Source: an uncultured Pelagibacteraceae bacterium (GTDB lineage: Bacteria; Pseudomonadota; Alphaproteobacteria; Pelagibacterales; AG-422-B15). From it: a stretch of DNA of 62,592 nucleotides. Below the pieces are notes generated by a model. That model had not been told where the DNA came from, did no database searches, and saw only the letters and a list, made by a program, of their open reading frames with translations. How positions within the stretch are numbered: the stretch's first letter is position 1; each line of letters opens with the position of its first letter. The stretch lies in NCBI GenBank assembly GCA_902523535.1, contig CABYZQ010000006.1, forward strand, positions 1 to 62,592. Direction: 5' to 3'. Made by a program: the position numbers and the translations under genes. Positions 26,569-34,753 of this stretch are shown here, one piece after another.

Positions 26569-27272
26569 GTAAATTTTTAAGTTGTACTAACATGACCGGT
26601 GGATATGGAGGAGAGGATATACTCCACAGTTGTAATATAGAGGTCGATGTAAATGAAATAGTTGTTATTGTTGGTCCAAATGGTGCTGGCAAATCTACTG
26701 CAATGAAAGCAATGTTAGGTATGATAAATCTCAAGTGCGGAGATATTATCCTTGATGGGAACGATATTTCAAATCTCTCACCTCAAAAAAGAGTTGCAGC
26801 AGGAATTGCGTTTGTTCCCCAATCGATGAATATTTTTAGTGAACTTACTGTAGAAGAAAATTTAGAGATGGGTGGATTTTTAAGAGATGAAAACATACAA
26901 AAAACAATTGAAGAGATATACGAATTGTTTCCAGCAATGAAAGAGAAACGTAACCAGCTTGCAGGAGAGCTTTCAGGCGGTCAAAGACAACAAGTTGCCG
27001 TCAGTCGAGCATTAATGACTCAGCCTAAAGTATTAATGCTAGATGAGCCGACAGCAGGCGTGTCTCCAATTGTAATGGATGAAATATTTGATCGTATCGT
27101 TCAAATAAAAGAAATGGGTGTTGCGGTAGTGATTGTTGAGCAAAATGCCAAGCAAGCCCTTAAAATTGCTGATTTTGGCCATGTTTTGGTAAATGGCGAA
27201 AATAGATTTTATGGCAAAGGAAATGAATTATTAACTGATCCTGAAGTCAGAAAGAGTTTCCTAGGAGGTTGA
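26565..27272 (+). CDS. livF: Liv-type ABC importer ATPase LivF
   Basis: This 235-residue ABC ATPase has Walker A GPNGAGKST, Q-loop VPQSMNIFSELTV, signature LSGGQRQQVAVSRAL, Walker B VLMLDEP and the C-terminal VVIVEQNAKQALKIAD typical of LivF. It starts at a GTG overlapping the livG stop and ends 1 nt before livH. It pairs with LivG to drive the importer. Confidence 0.89.
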   Translation: MSKFLSCTNMTGGYGGEDILHSCNIEVDVNEIVVIVGPNGAGKSTAMKAMLGMINLKCGDIILDGNDISNLSPQKRVAAGIAFVPQSMNIFSELTVEENLEMGGFLRDENIQKTIEEIYELFPAMKEKRNQLAGELSGGQRQQVAVSRALMTQPKVLMLDEPTAGVSPIVMDEIFDRIVQIKEMGVAVVIVEQNAKQALKIADFGHVLVNGENRFYGKGNELLTDPEVRKSFLGG

Positions 27273-27273
27273 T

Positions 27274-28293
27274 ATGGATAATTTTGAATTAGTAAATGCA
27301 TTAGTCCTTATATCAAATTTTGTTCTAATTCCTGCCCTATCTTATGGCAGCCAACTAGCATTAGCTACTCTCAGCTTAACGATAATATATGGCGTATTAA
27401 GATTTTCTAATTTCGCTCAGGCTGACTGGATGTCATTTGGGACAATGACAACAATATTGTTCACATGGTATTTGCAAAGTTTAGGAATAACAGGTGGTTT
27501 CTTGCCAACTGCGCTAATTGCACTTCCATTTGCAATTATATTAACTGCTCTCTTCTGTCTTTTAATAGATAGATCTGTTTATAGCTTTTACCGAAAGAAA
27601 AAAAGCCAACCAATTGTTCTAATGATTGTATCAGTAGGAGTAATGTTTATTTTGCAAGCGATTGTAAGATTCATTATTGGCCCAAATGATAGAAAGTTTT
27701 TTGATGGTGAAAAATATATTGTTCATGCTCTTGAATTCAAAGACTACTTTGGACTTTCCGAGGGGCTTACAATCAAATCTACTCAGCTCATCACTCTCAT
27801 AGTGGCTATAATAGCAATGGTGAGTTTATTTTATTTCTTACAACGAACAAAAATGGGGAAGTCAATGCGAGCCTATTCAAATAACGAAGACCTTGCATTG
27901 TTATCTGGAATAAATCCTGAAAGAGTAGTTTTAATTACTTGGGTTATTGCTTCAGCGCTCATTACAACTGCGGGTGTTCTTTATGGACTTGATAAAAGTT
28001 TTAAGCCGTTTACATATTTTAATTTGTTATTGCCAATGTTTGCTGCGGCAATTGTTGGCGGTATAGGATCCCCTATTGGAGCTGTTATCGGGGGGTATGT
28101 TATAGCTTTTTCTGAAATAACATTAACCTATGCATATAAAAAATTCTTTATCTACTTATTACCAGAAAATTTAGAACCATCAGGATTAGTGCAGGTTCTC
28201 TCCACAGATTATAAATTTGCAATTTCATTCATTATATTGGTAATTGTCTTAATTGTTCGTCCAACAGGAATTGTGAAAGGTAAAATTATATGA
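27274..28293 (+). CDS. livH: Liv-type ABC importer permease LivH
   Basis: This 339-residue membrane protein has eight or more predicted helices. LTIIYGVLRFSNFAQADWMSF is the LivH N-terminal signature and AAAIVGGIGSPIGAVIGG the conserved loop that meets the ATPase. It overlaps livM by 4 nt. It is slightly longer than the usual ~300 residues because of an extra segment around residues 140-165. Confidence 0.88.
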   Translation: MDNFELVNALVLISNFVLIPALSYGSQLALATLSLTIIYGVLRFSNFAQADWMSFGTMTTILFTWYLQSLGITGGFLPTALIALPFAIILTALFCLLIDRSVYSFYRKKKSQPIVLMIVSVGVMFILQAIVRFIIGPNDRKFFDGEKYIVHALEFKDYFGLSEGLTIKSTQLITLIVAIIAMVSLFYFLQRTKMGKSMRAYSNNEDLALLSGINPERVVLITWVIASALITTAGVLYGLDKSFKPFTYFNLLLPMFAAAIVGGIGSPIGAVIGGYVIAFSEITLTYAYKKFFIYLLPENLEPSGLVQVLSTDYKFAISFIILVIVLIVRPTGIVKGKII

Positions 28294-29660
28294 CAGATAA
28301 TTTAAGAGCGCCTCTTGCATTTGCTTTTATGGGAATACTTCTTGCTATAGTTGGCTTCACCCAATCATGGTCAGTATCTCTGAGTATAATTAATTTGTGT
28401 CTTATTTCTTCCATAATGGCAATTGGAGTAAATTTACAATGGGGATACGGAGGACTTTTTAATGCCGGAGTGATGGGTTTTACAGCTTTGGGCGGGCTTA
28501 CTGCTGTACTGGTCTCTTATGATCCGGTCTATGAGGCTTGGGATAAAGCTGGCATAGGTATTTTGATAAGTGCTATCATCTTAATTTCAAGCATCACTTT
28601 GGTAATGTTTGCATACAGAAATATATCTAGCCCCCAATTCAGAAATACATCAATTGTTCTTATTATAATTGCAGCCCTTATTGGAATAAATAATTTCTAT
28701 GGGCCTTCTATTGACGTTATTGAATCTATTAATCCTGCTAAAACAGGTTTTTTAGGTGGATTAGGTCTGCCAATTGTTTTTTCATGGGTTATTGCTGCTT
28801 TTGTAGCAGGTTTAGTTGCTTGGGTAATTGGAAGAATAACACTACGACTCAGATCAGACTATCTCGCAATTGCAACATTAGGTATATCTGAAATTGTAAT
28901 AGCAATTGTTAAACATGAAGATTGGTTATCAAGAGGTGTAAAGAATGTTTCTGGGCTCGATCGACCTGTTCCCTATGAAATAGAGCTGCAACAATCAGAA
29001 TGGTTCATCAATCTCGTTGAAAGAATAAATTATGCTACTTTAAATAGTGTACAAACAATTTCTTCAAGGCAAGAACTGCTCAATGATTTAATTATTGTTA
29101 GTTCGGGTGTATTTGTAAAATTATGTTATTTGGGTCTATTCTTATCGGTTCTGTTATTAATTTTTTATCTAAGTCATCTTGCACTTAACTCACCATGGGG
29201 AAGAATGTTAAGAGCTATTCGAGATAATGAAGTAGCGGCAAGCGCAATGGGTAAGAATATTTTCGCACAACATTTACAAATATTTATAATTGGTTCCGCT
29301 ATAATTGGGATTGCAGGAGCAATGCTTACAACGCTTGATGGTCAATTTACTCCAGGATCTTATAGGCCATTAAGATTTACATTTATTATCTGGCTAATGG
29401 TGATAGTTGGTGGATCAGGAAATAATTTAGGCTCAATATTTGGTGGATTTTTTGTTTGGTTTATTTGGATTGAAGCAGAACCATTATCAATAGGTTTTAT
29501 GAATCTACTCGCAAGCGGCTTCGAATATGATAATCCAATAAGAATACACTTACTAGGAAGTGCGGCTCATCTTCGTTTATTTATCATGGGTCTTTTACTT
29601 TTACTCGCACTTAGGTTTATGCCAAGAGGAGTAATACCTGAGAGAATACAAAAAAAATAG
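28290..29660 (+). CDS. livM: Liv-type ABC importer permease LivM
   Basis: This 456-residue membrane protein carries the LivM patterns GYGGLFNAGVMGFTALGG, RLRSDYLAIATLGISEIV, RAIRDNEVAASAMG and WLMVIVGGSGNNLGS. The N-terminal half and the region around residues 225-275 have extra loops relative to many family members. Its stop codon falls in the stem of the terminator for the convergent livK gene. It forms the translocation pore with LivH. Confidence 0.87.
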   Translation: MTDNLRAPLAFAFMGILLAIVGFTQSWSVSLSIINLCLISSIMAIGVNLQWGYGGLFNAGVMGFTALGGLTAVLVSYDPVYEAWDKAGIGILISAIILISSITLVMFAYRNISSPQFRNTSIVLIIIAALIGINNFYGPSIDVIESINPAKTGFLGGLGLPIVFSWVIAAFVAGLVAWVIGRITLRLRSDYLAIATLGISEIVIAIVKHEDWLSRGVKNVSGLDRPVPYEIELQQSEWFINLVERINYATLNSVQTISSRQELLNDLIIVSSGVFVKLCYLGLFLSVLLLIFYLSHLALNSPWGRMLRAIRDNEVAASAMGKNIFAQHLQIFIIGSAIIGIAGAMLTTLDGQFTPGSYRPLRFTFIIWLMVIVGGSGNNLGSIFGGFFVWFIWIEAEPLSIGFMNLLASGFEYDNPIRIHLLGSAAHLRLFIMGLLLLLALRFMPRGVIPERIQKK

Positions 29661-29681
29661 GGGCCTAAAAAGACCCCTATT
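29651..29681 (-). terminator. Intrinsic terminator of livK
   Basis: The inverted repeat AATAGGGG (29656-29663) / CCCCTATT (29674-29681) has a 10-nt loop. Read on the minus strand it is followed by seven T (29657-29651), the usual U-tract. On the plus strand the downstream tract is weak, so it serves livK mainly, though it also lies at the end of livM. Confidence 0.75.
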
Positions 29682-29700
29682 AAATTAAAGTGGTAAGAAA

Positions 29701-30915
29701 TTATCGAACTTGAATGGTATTGAATTCACCATTTCCTATTTCTAACTCTTTATAAGATCCAGAGGCTTCTCCAACATCAGAGAACTCAACATTTGTTGCT
29801 CCCTGATAATTGACTTCACCACCGTCTTTAAGAATTTCAAGAGCTTTACCTAATTCACCAGGGAAAATCTCGGCTCCTGGAGCGTTAGCAACTCCCATTA
29901 CATTATTCGCGATTGAGGATCTATCTGCAGAATTTCCAGCCTGAATTGCTAGCATTATTAATGCAGCTGCATCATAGGACTCAGGTTCGAAAGGTCCGTC
30001 TCCTGGAATTCCATTTGAAGATGCCATTGTTTTAAACATATTTGCACCTTCAGACTCAGAGCCTGGCAATGTACCGAATGTACCTGTGAGATCACCATCA
30101 ACATTCTCTATGAGACTGTCTCCAATCATTCCATCTGCAAGTATAAATCTTGAGAAAGCACCTGTCTCCATTGAGCTCTGTATAATTCCTCTACCGCCTT
30201 GGTCGACGTAACCCAAGACTGCAACCTCTGTTGCACCTGATGCGGATAGAGTTGAAACTTCAGCTGAGTAATCACCCTTTCCATCTTCATGAGGAACCTC
30301 AGCCGTTACAGAACCTCCCATAGCCTTGAATGCATTTACAAAACTATCAGATAGCCCTTTACCATAGTCATTATTTGTATAAGTAACCGCCAACTCACTT
30401 ATTCCTCTATCCATAACAACTTGTGCTAGAACTTGTCCTTGTCTCGCATCTGAAGGAGCTGTTCTAAAGAAATAGCCTTTATCATCTATGTCTGTTAATG
30501 CTGGTGAAGTTGCTGATGGAGAAATTATAGTAACCCCGTTTGGCACTGCAACATTATTTGCTATTGCCGTAGTCACACCTGAACAATCCGCACCCATTAT
30601 TGCTGCAACATTATCTGACGTAACCAATCTTTCAGCTGCAGAAGTAGCTGCACCTGCGTCTACACACGTAGAGTCGGCGCGTACTGAGCTGACACTTGCT
30701 CCACCCAATAGAAGTCCTGAGTCACTTACTTCTTTCATTGCAAGTTCTGCCGAACTAGCCATTGTTGGAGTTAACGATTCAATAGGTCCTGTGAAACCAA
30801 GAATTACTCCTATTTTTATTTCGTCTGTTGACGCCTGGTCTGACTGTCTGTCACAACCATAAAATATTCCTAAGGCTAAGATTACCCCTAAGAAACTGAA
30901 TATTATTTTTTTCAT
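29701..30915 (-). CDS. livK: Liv-type ABC importer substrate-binding lipoprotein
   Basis: This 404-residue periplasmic binding protein has a lipobox IFYGC with Cys21 and a type I binding fold. It opens with KIGVILGFTGPIESLTP, and AADSTCVDAGAATSAAERL-like and VTYTNNDYGKGLSDSFVNAF segments follow. It is convergent to livGFHM and has its own promoter and terminator, allowing much higher expression than the membrane part. A GGGAG ribosome site precedes the ATG. The ligand is unknown. Confidence 0.85.
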   Translation of the reverse strand: MKKIIFSFLGVILALGIFYGCDRQSDQASTDEIKIGVILGFTGPIESLTPTMASSAELAMKEVSDSGLLLGGASVSSVRADSTCVDAGAATSAAERLVTSDNVAAIMGADCSGVTTAIANNVAVPNGVTIISPSATSPALTDIDDKGYFFRTAPSDARQGQVLAQVVMDRGISELAVTYTNNDYGKGLSDSFVNAFKAMGGSVTAEVPHEDGKGDYSAEVSTLSASGATEVAVLGYVDQGGRGIIQSSMETGAFSRFILADGMIGDSLIENVDGDLTGTFGTLPGSESEGANMFKTMASSNGIPGDGPFEPESYDAAALIMLAIQAGNSADRSSIANNVMGVANAPGAEIFPGELGKALEILKDGGEVNYQGATNVEFSDVGEASGSYKELEIGNGEFNTIQVR

Positions 30916-30943
30916 TATATTTCTCCCAATTTAATAAGGTTTT

Positions 30944-30972
30944 ATGCTAGCAAATGAGTGGGCATCGTTCAA
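30944..30972 (-). promoter_or_regulatory. Predicted promoter of livK
   Basis: On the minus strand, -35 TTGAAC (30972-30967), a 17-bp spacer and -10 TAGCAT (30949-30944). The leader is about 20-25 nt with a good ribosome site. Its -35 is 2 bp from the -35 of the divergent hydrolase promoter. Confidence 0.6.
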
Positions 30973-30974
30973 CT

Positions 30975-31002
30975 TTGATTTTATTCTTTAAATGACTATA
31001 GT
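30975..31002 (+). promoter_or_regulatory. Predicted promoter of the alpha/beta hydrolase gene
   Basis: -35 TTGATT (30975-30980), a 16-bp spacer and -10 TATAGT (30997-31002). Only 8 nt separate the -10 from the ATG at 31011, so the transcript would be almost leaderless. Confidence 0.5.
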
Positions 31003-31010
31003 CTTAAAAA

Positions 31011-31955
31011 ATGACTATTTTCTCAGGTATATTCTCTAATACTATTTTAATTATTCTCACATTTTTAATCTTACTACTATTGGTTTATCTGTTCTCCAGC
31101 TTCGAGAAGGGTAATTTAAAAAAATTTCGTCAAGGTTCAGAGTACGAATTTGCAAAATTGTCTCAAGGAACTACTGCTTATAGAGATTTTGGCGATAAAA
31201 ATGATCCAGCAATAATAGTTATTCATGGAGCAACTTTACCGTCTGAGGGTTTCATTGGTTTTTGCAGTGGATTAAGCGCAAAGGGATACAGAGTAATCTG
31301 TTATGATCAATACGGAAGAGGTTACTCAGATAGACCTATAATAAATTACGATATGCAGCTTTATATTGAACAGCTCAGGGAGTTGCTTAATTTTCTCAGC
31401 ATCAAAGAAGCAATTTTGTATGGGTCATCGATGGGAGCTCCTATCGCAATTAATTTCTCCAACAAACACAAAGAAAGAGTTTTAGCAATAGGTCTTCAAG
31501 TTCCTCTTGTTCATAGTAATAGCAAGGTCCTTGATTTAATAAAAGTTCCTGTTGTTGGAAATTTATTTCTTAGAACTTTTGGAATACCCTTTGCAAAAAA
31601 TAGAGCTGAACAATGGGCACATGAAAACGAAGGACAAAAGGATTTTATTAATCGATACATTGCTCAATTATCTCTCCCAGGTACTGAATATTCATTACTC
31701 TCTTCTATTCGCCATATAGCTAATAAAGATTTTCTTCCTGACTATAAAATATTTTCAGAATCAAATATTCCTATTCATGTAGCGTATGCAAGTGATGATG
31801 ATGAGATTGATCCTAAAACTGTTAAGGAAGTATTAAATCTACTGCCTGATGCTGATACTTTTGTTTTCACTGGTGGTCATGGTGGTGGTGGGATAATTGT
31901 AAATGAACTAACAGATTTATTTTCAGATTTTCTGTCAAAAAGACTAGACCAATAG
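31011..31955 (+). CDS. Membrane-anchored alpha/beta hydrolase
   Basis: This 314-residue protein begins with a single transmembrane anchor (about residues 9-28). An alpha/beta hydrolase domain follows: oxyanion HGATLPSEGF, YDQYGRGYSD, nucleophile Ser140 in YGSSMGAP, acid in ASDDDEID and a His in FTGGHGGGG near the C-terminus. The catalytic domain most likely faces the periplasm or stays membrane-bound. The substrate is unknown. It overlaps the convergent umuC by 12 nt. Confidence 0.82.
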   Translation: MTIFSGIFSNTILIILTFLILLLLVYLFSSFEKGNLKKFRQGSEYEFAKLSQGTTAYRDFGDKNDPAIIVIHGATLPSEGFIGFCSGLSAKGYRVICYDQYGRGYSDRPIINYDMQLYIEQLRELLNFLSIKEAILYGSSMGAPIAINFSNKHKERVLAIGLQVPLVHSNSKVLDLIKVPVVGNLFLRTFGIPFAKNRAEQWAHENEGQKDFINRYIAQLSLPGTEYSLLSSIRHIANKDFLPDYKIFSESNIPIHVAYASDDDEIDPKTVKEVLNLLPDADTFVFTGGHGGGGIIVNELTDLFSDFLSKRLDQ

Positions 31956-33206
31956 AAGTCTATCAATTTGAGTTGTATAATTTTGTGTACAGTTTTTTCT
32001 TTTTTGCTTCCAACTTCCAAGTTTGCACTCAGATGCCATTTGAATGGTATCACGTCCATATCGATAATTAATTGAATCTATTGCTGACATAAGATTTGAA
32101 TTTTGATTATAGTTTTTTTCGAATAAAGTCTCCTGAATTTCTGACTCATCACACAAGCCACTAAGAAGCACACCTGCTTTTTTATACTGGTATTTGTTTT
32201 TGAAAATTCTTTTTGTAAGAATCAAAGCTGTCTCAATAATAGTGATGCTGTCATGTGTTGGGTAAGGCAATGTTCTTGATGCGCCATTTGAGTAATAAGG
32301 ACTTTTCTTGTCAAAAGGATTGGTCCTTAAAAAAACAGAAATACAAGATGCAGCAAGGCTTTCAGAACGAATCCTTTCTGTTGCCCTCCGTGCAAAAGTA
32401 GTTACAGCTTGTTCGACATCTTCTAAATTGGTTAGCAACTTTCCAAATGATCTAGTAGTACAACAGCTTTTTCTTGTCATCGAATTTTCTTCAAGAGACA
32501 TACAAGAAATTCCTCTCAGTTCTGTAATTGTTTTTAAGCCATTAACACTCATTGCTTTGCGTATCCACGAGTCACTACAGTTCTTTAGTAACTTTGCATT
32601 ATATATGCCATGATTAATAAGCTTCTTCGATAAACGTCGGCCTACTCCCCAAATATCACCTACTTCAGTTGACTCTAAAACTTGATCAATATTTTCATGG
32701 TCTACAAGAGAACAAACACCATTTAAAGACTCATCTTTTTTTGCCTTATGATTCGCAACTTTTGATAAAGTTTTTGTTGACGCCATGCCTATGCTAACTG
32801 GGATTCCTGTATGTTGCAAAATAGTCTTTCTCAATTGATGTGCGTATTCTTCATAATCAATCGATAGACTACTTAATTCTACAAATGCTTCATCAATTGA
32901 ATAAACCTCTGTGTACGGAGATGAATGTGAAATGATATTCATTACACGACGAGACATATCGGCATACAGTGTATAGTTAGAGGAAAATACAAATACATTT
33001 TCTTTTTCCACAATATCTTTGACCTTGAAAAGTGGTACACCCATTTTAATTCCAAGTGCTTTTGCTTCTTTTGAACGAGATATAATACATCCATCATTAT
33101 TAGATAATGCTACAACCGGTCTATTGTTAAGCTTAGGATTAAAAACTCTCTCACAGGAAACATAAAATGCGTTACAATCAATTAATGCAAAAACTTTATT
33201 ATTCAT
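31944..33206 (-). CDS. umuC: DNA polymerase V catalytic subunit UmuC
   Basis: This 420-residue Y-family polymerase has the catalytic carboxylates in ALIDCNAFYVSCE and YSIDEAFVEL. NNDGCIISRSKEAKALGI is the fingers motif and VGDIWGVGRRLSKKL the helix-hairpin-helix. The C-terminal DUF4113-like tail gives UmuC length. It performs error-prone bypass of lesions with UmuD'. It lies 12 nt downstream of umuD in an SOS operon. Confidence 0.92.
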   Translation of the reverse strand: MNNKVFALIDCNAFYVSCERVFNPKLNNRPVVALSNNDGCIISRSKEAKALGIKMGVPLFKVKDIVEKENVFVFSSNYTLYADMSRRVMNIISHSSPYTEVYSIDEAFVELSSLSIDYEEYAHQLRKTILQHTGIPVSIGMASTKTLSKVANHKAKKDESLNGVCSLVDHENIDQVLESTEVGDIWGVGRRLSKKLINHGIYNAKLLKNCSDSWIRKAMSVNGLKTITELRGISCMSLEENSMTRKSCCTTRSFGKLLTNLEDVEQAVTTFARRATERIRSESLAASCISVFLRTNPFDKKSPYYSNGASRTLPYPTHDSITIIETALILTKRIFKNKYQYKKAGVLLSGLCDESEIQETLFEKNYNQNSNLMSAIDSINYRYGRDTIQMASECKLGSWKQKRKNCTQNYTTQIDRLLLV

Positions 33207-33218
33207 GTTTTATCTATT

Positions 33219-33608
33219 TTATGGACTTAAATTGTGAATGACGTTCGTGCATACTCCCCATATGGTAAAATCCATTTCTTCAGAAACAGGGACATCTTTA
33301 TAGTTCTTATTAGAAGATGACAAATTGACTTGCTTGTTCTTAAGTCTGAGAATCTTTACACTTAATTCTCCATCCAGAACGGCAATGATAATTGACTCAT
33401 TTTGAGGCTTAATGCTTCGATCAACAATCAATAAATCTCCAGGATAAATCCCCGAACCCACCATTGAGTCTCCTCGTGCACGAACAATAAAAGTTGCATT
33501 TGGATGAGGAATAAGCTCTTCATTCAAATCAATTGTCCCTTCGGTAAAATCCCTCGCTGGAGAAGGAAAGCCGCACTCTACAGCCTCTTTATAAAATGTT
33601 AAAAGCAT
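33219..33608 (-). CDS. umuD: UmuD, SOS mutagenesis protein with LexA-like peptidase domain
   Basis: This 129-residue S24 peptidase fold protein has the autocleavage dyad Ser48 (RARGDSMV) and Lys85 (GELSVKIL). The cleavage site Cys12-Gly13 is followed by FPSPARDF. All catalytic spacings equal those of E. coli UmuD (36 and 37 residues), but the N-terminal arm before the cleavage site is 12 residues instead of 24. RecA-stimulated cleavage would give UmuD' for polymerase V. The LexA box and promoter are directly upstream. Confidence 0.92.
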   Translation of the reverse strand: MLLTFYKEAVECGFPSPARDFTEGTIDLNEELIPHPNATFIVRARGDSMVGSGIYPGDLLIVDRSIKPQNESIIIAVLDGELSVKILRLKNKQVNLSSSNKNYKDVPVSEEMDFTIWGVCTNVIHNLSP

Positions 33609-33625
33609 GAAATATGTCTAATAAT

Positions 33626-33640
33626 GTTCTTGTTTTGTTC
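33626..33640. promoter_or_regulatory. LexA operator (alphaproteobacterial SOS box)
   Basis: GTTCTTGTTTTGTTC fits exactly GTTC-N7-GTTC, the alphaproteobacterial LexA site. It lies between the -10 of the umuDC promoter and the umuD ATG, so LexA would block initiation. Confidence 0.88.
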
Positions 33641-33642
33641 TT

Positions 33643-33671
33643 ATTATTGCATTACTCAATATAAGAGTCAA
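33643..33671 (-). promoter_or_regulatory. Predicted umuDC promoter
   Basis: On the minus strand, -35 TTGACT (33671-33666), a 17-bp spacer and -10 AATAAT (33648-33643), immediately upstream of the LexA box. Confidence 0.65.
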
Positions 33672-33687
33672 CACTACTTAAAAAGAT

Positions 33688-34632
33688 TTATGAAAAAAAT
33701 TGCTTACTAAAAAAATCAACCACATCCTGATGTGACTGTTTACGTGCCGTCCAGTTTCCTCCAGCATGTGCGCCAAGAAGATTGGGTGTTTCTTTGATCA
33801 GGCGAAACCTTTCTTCCTTATTGTCCAAGTAAAAAGTATTATTATTTTCATCAGTATAAACTTGATGCCCATCTTTCTTTAAATCAATAAACATGTCTTT
33901 TAGCTTAATAGCGTAAGGAATGAATTCAACGGGATCAATTGAATCAAAAGAATGATGAGCATTAGGATAAACCGTTAATTCTACATCACGAGCAGGTTTC
34001 ATATAATCAATGAGTTTTTTACATAAACTTAGAGGCGTATAATCATCATCCTCACCAAATAGAATATGCATTGGAGCATTAGACCAACGATTATCTTCAG
34101 GTTTGAGTAAGGCTCCAGGGTATAATGGTAAATACGCAGAAAATTTTTCATCCCCAGAAGTTAGTGCATCTATTATTGGTTGCCATGCTGCATAAAGAGC
34201 TGTGCTGCCCCCTAAGCTCCATCCCATGATGCCAATTTTATTTTTATCAATATCAGGATGTTTGTTTAAAAGTGCAAGTGCACGAAATGCATCCGTTATC
34301 ATTGTTGCAAGAGTAACTTGCGTCTGATTTTCTACTATTGAAATGACGCCACGAGATTCAAAGTGATGGATTCTAAAAACAGCAAAACCTGCTTCTAACA
34401 AGTTAACCATATGAGTGTGATGACCCTCTCTCAATCCCGCACTTCCATGTATTGGAACAATGACAGGACATGGTAATTTAGTATTTTCTGGAAAAATTAA
34501 GGTTCCCCATACATCTTGTTTGGGTTCCATATCAATTCCATTTAACAAATCGTAAAACTCGTAAGGGTTAGAAGATTTAAAGAAAAAAACTCCAGATTTT
34601 TTTTTATGAAAAGGATTGTTTTGTTCACTCAT
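33688..34632 (-). CDS. Dienelactone hydrolase-like alpha/beta hydrolase
   Basis: This 314-residue cytoplasmic alpha/beta hydrolase has its nucleophile serine in MGWSLGGSTA, the acid in LFGEDDDYTP and the histidine in YPNAHHSFD. VPIHGSAGLREGHHTHM forms the oxyanion region. The pattern fits the dienelactone hydrolase/prolyl-oligopeptidase-like group. No signal peptide is seen. It lies between the Amt terminator and the umuDC promoter and seems monocistronic. The substrate is unknown. Confidence 0.82.
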   Translation of the reverse strand: MSEQNNPFHKKKSGVFFFKSSNPYEFYDLLNGIDMEPKQDVWGTLIFPENTKLPCPVIVPIHGSAGLREGHHTHMVNLLEAGFAVFRIHHFESRGVISIVENQTQVTLATMITDAFRALALLNKHPDIDKNKIGIMGWSLGGSTALYAAWQPIIDALTSGDEKFSAYLPLYPGALLKPEDNRWSNAPMHILFGEDDDYTPLSLCKKLIDYMKPARDVELTVYPNAHHSFDSIDPVEFIPYAIKLKDMFIDLKKDGHQVYTDENNNTFYLDNKEERFRLIKETPNLLGAHAGGNWTARKQSHQDVVDFFSKQFFS

Positions 34633-34685
34633 TACCGAAGCAATGTATTCCCAAAAAAAATTTAATTCAAATTTAAAATTAAATA

Positions 34686-34738
34686 AAAACGGGTCCGATG
34701 GAAGGAATAACTAGGGGAAACCCTCGGACCCGTTTTTT
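34686..34738 (-). terminator. Intrinsic terminator downstream of amt
   Basis: A perfect 13-bp inverted repeat (34686-34698 with 34724-34736; core ACGGGTCCGA / TCGGACCCGT) encloses a 25-nt loop that holds a small inner GGG-AAA-CCC hairpin. On the minus strand it ends in a T-run (TTTTTATTT), terminating the amt transcript. Confidence 0.85.
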
Positions 34739-34753
34739 AATTATGAACTAGAC

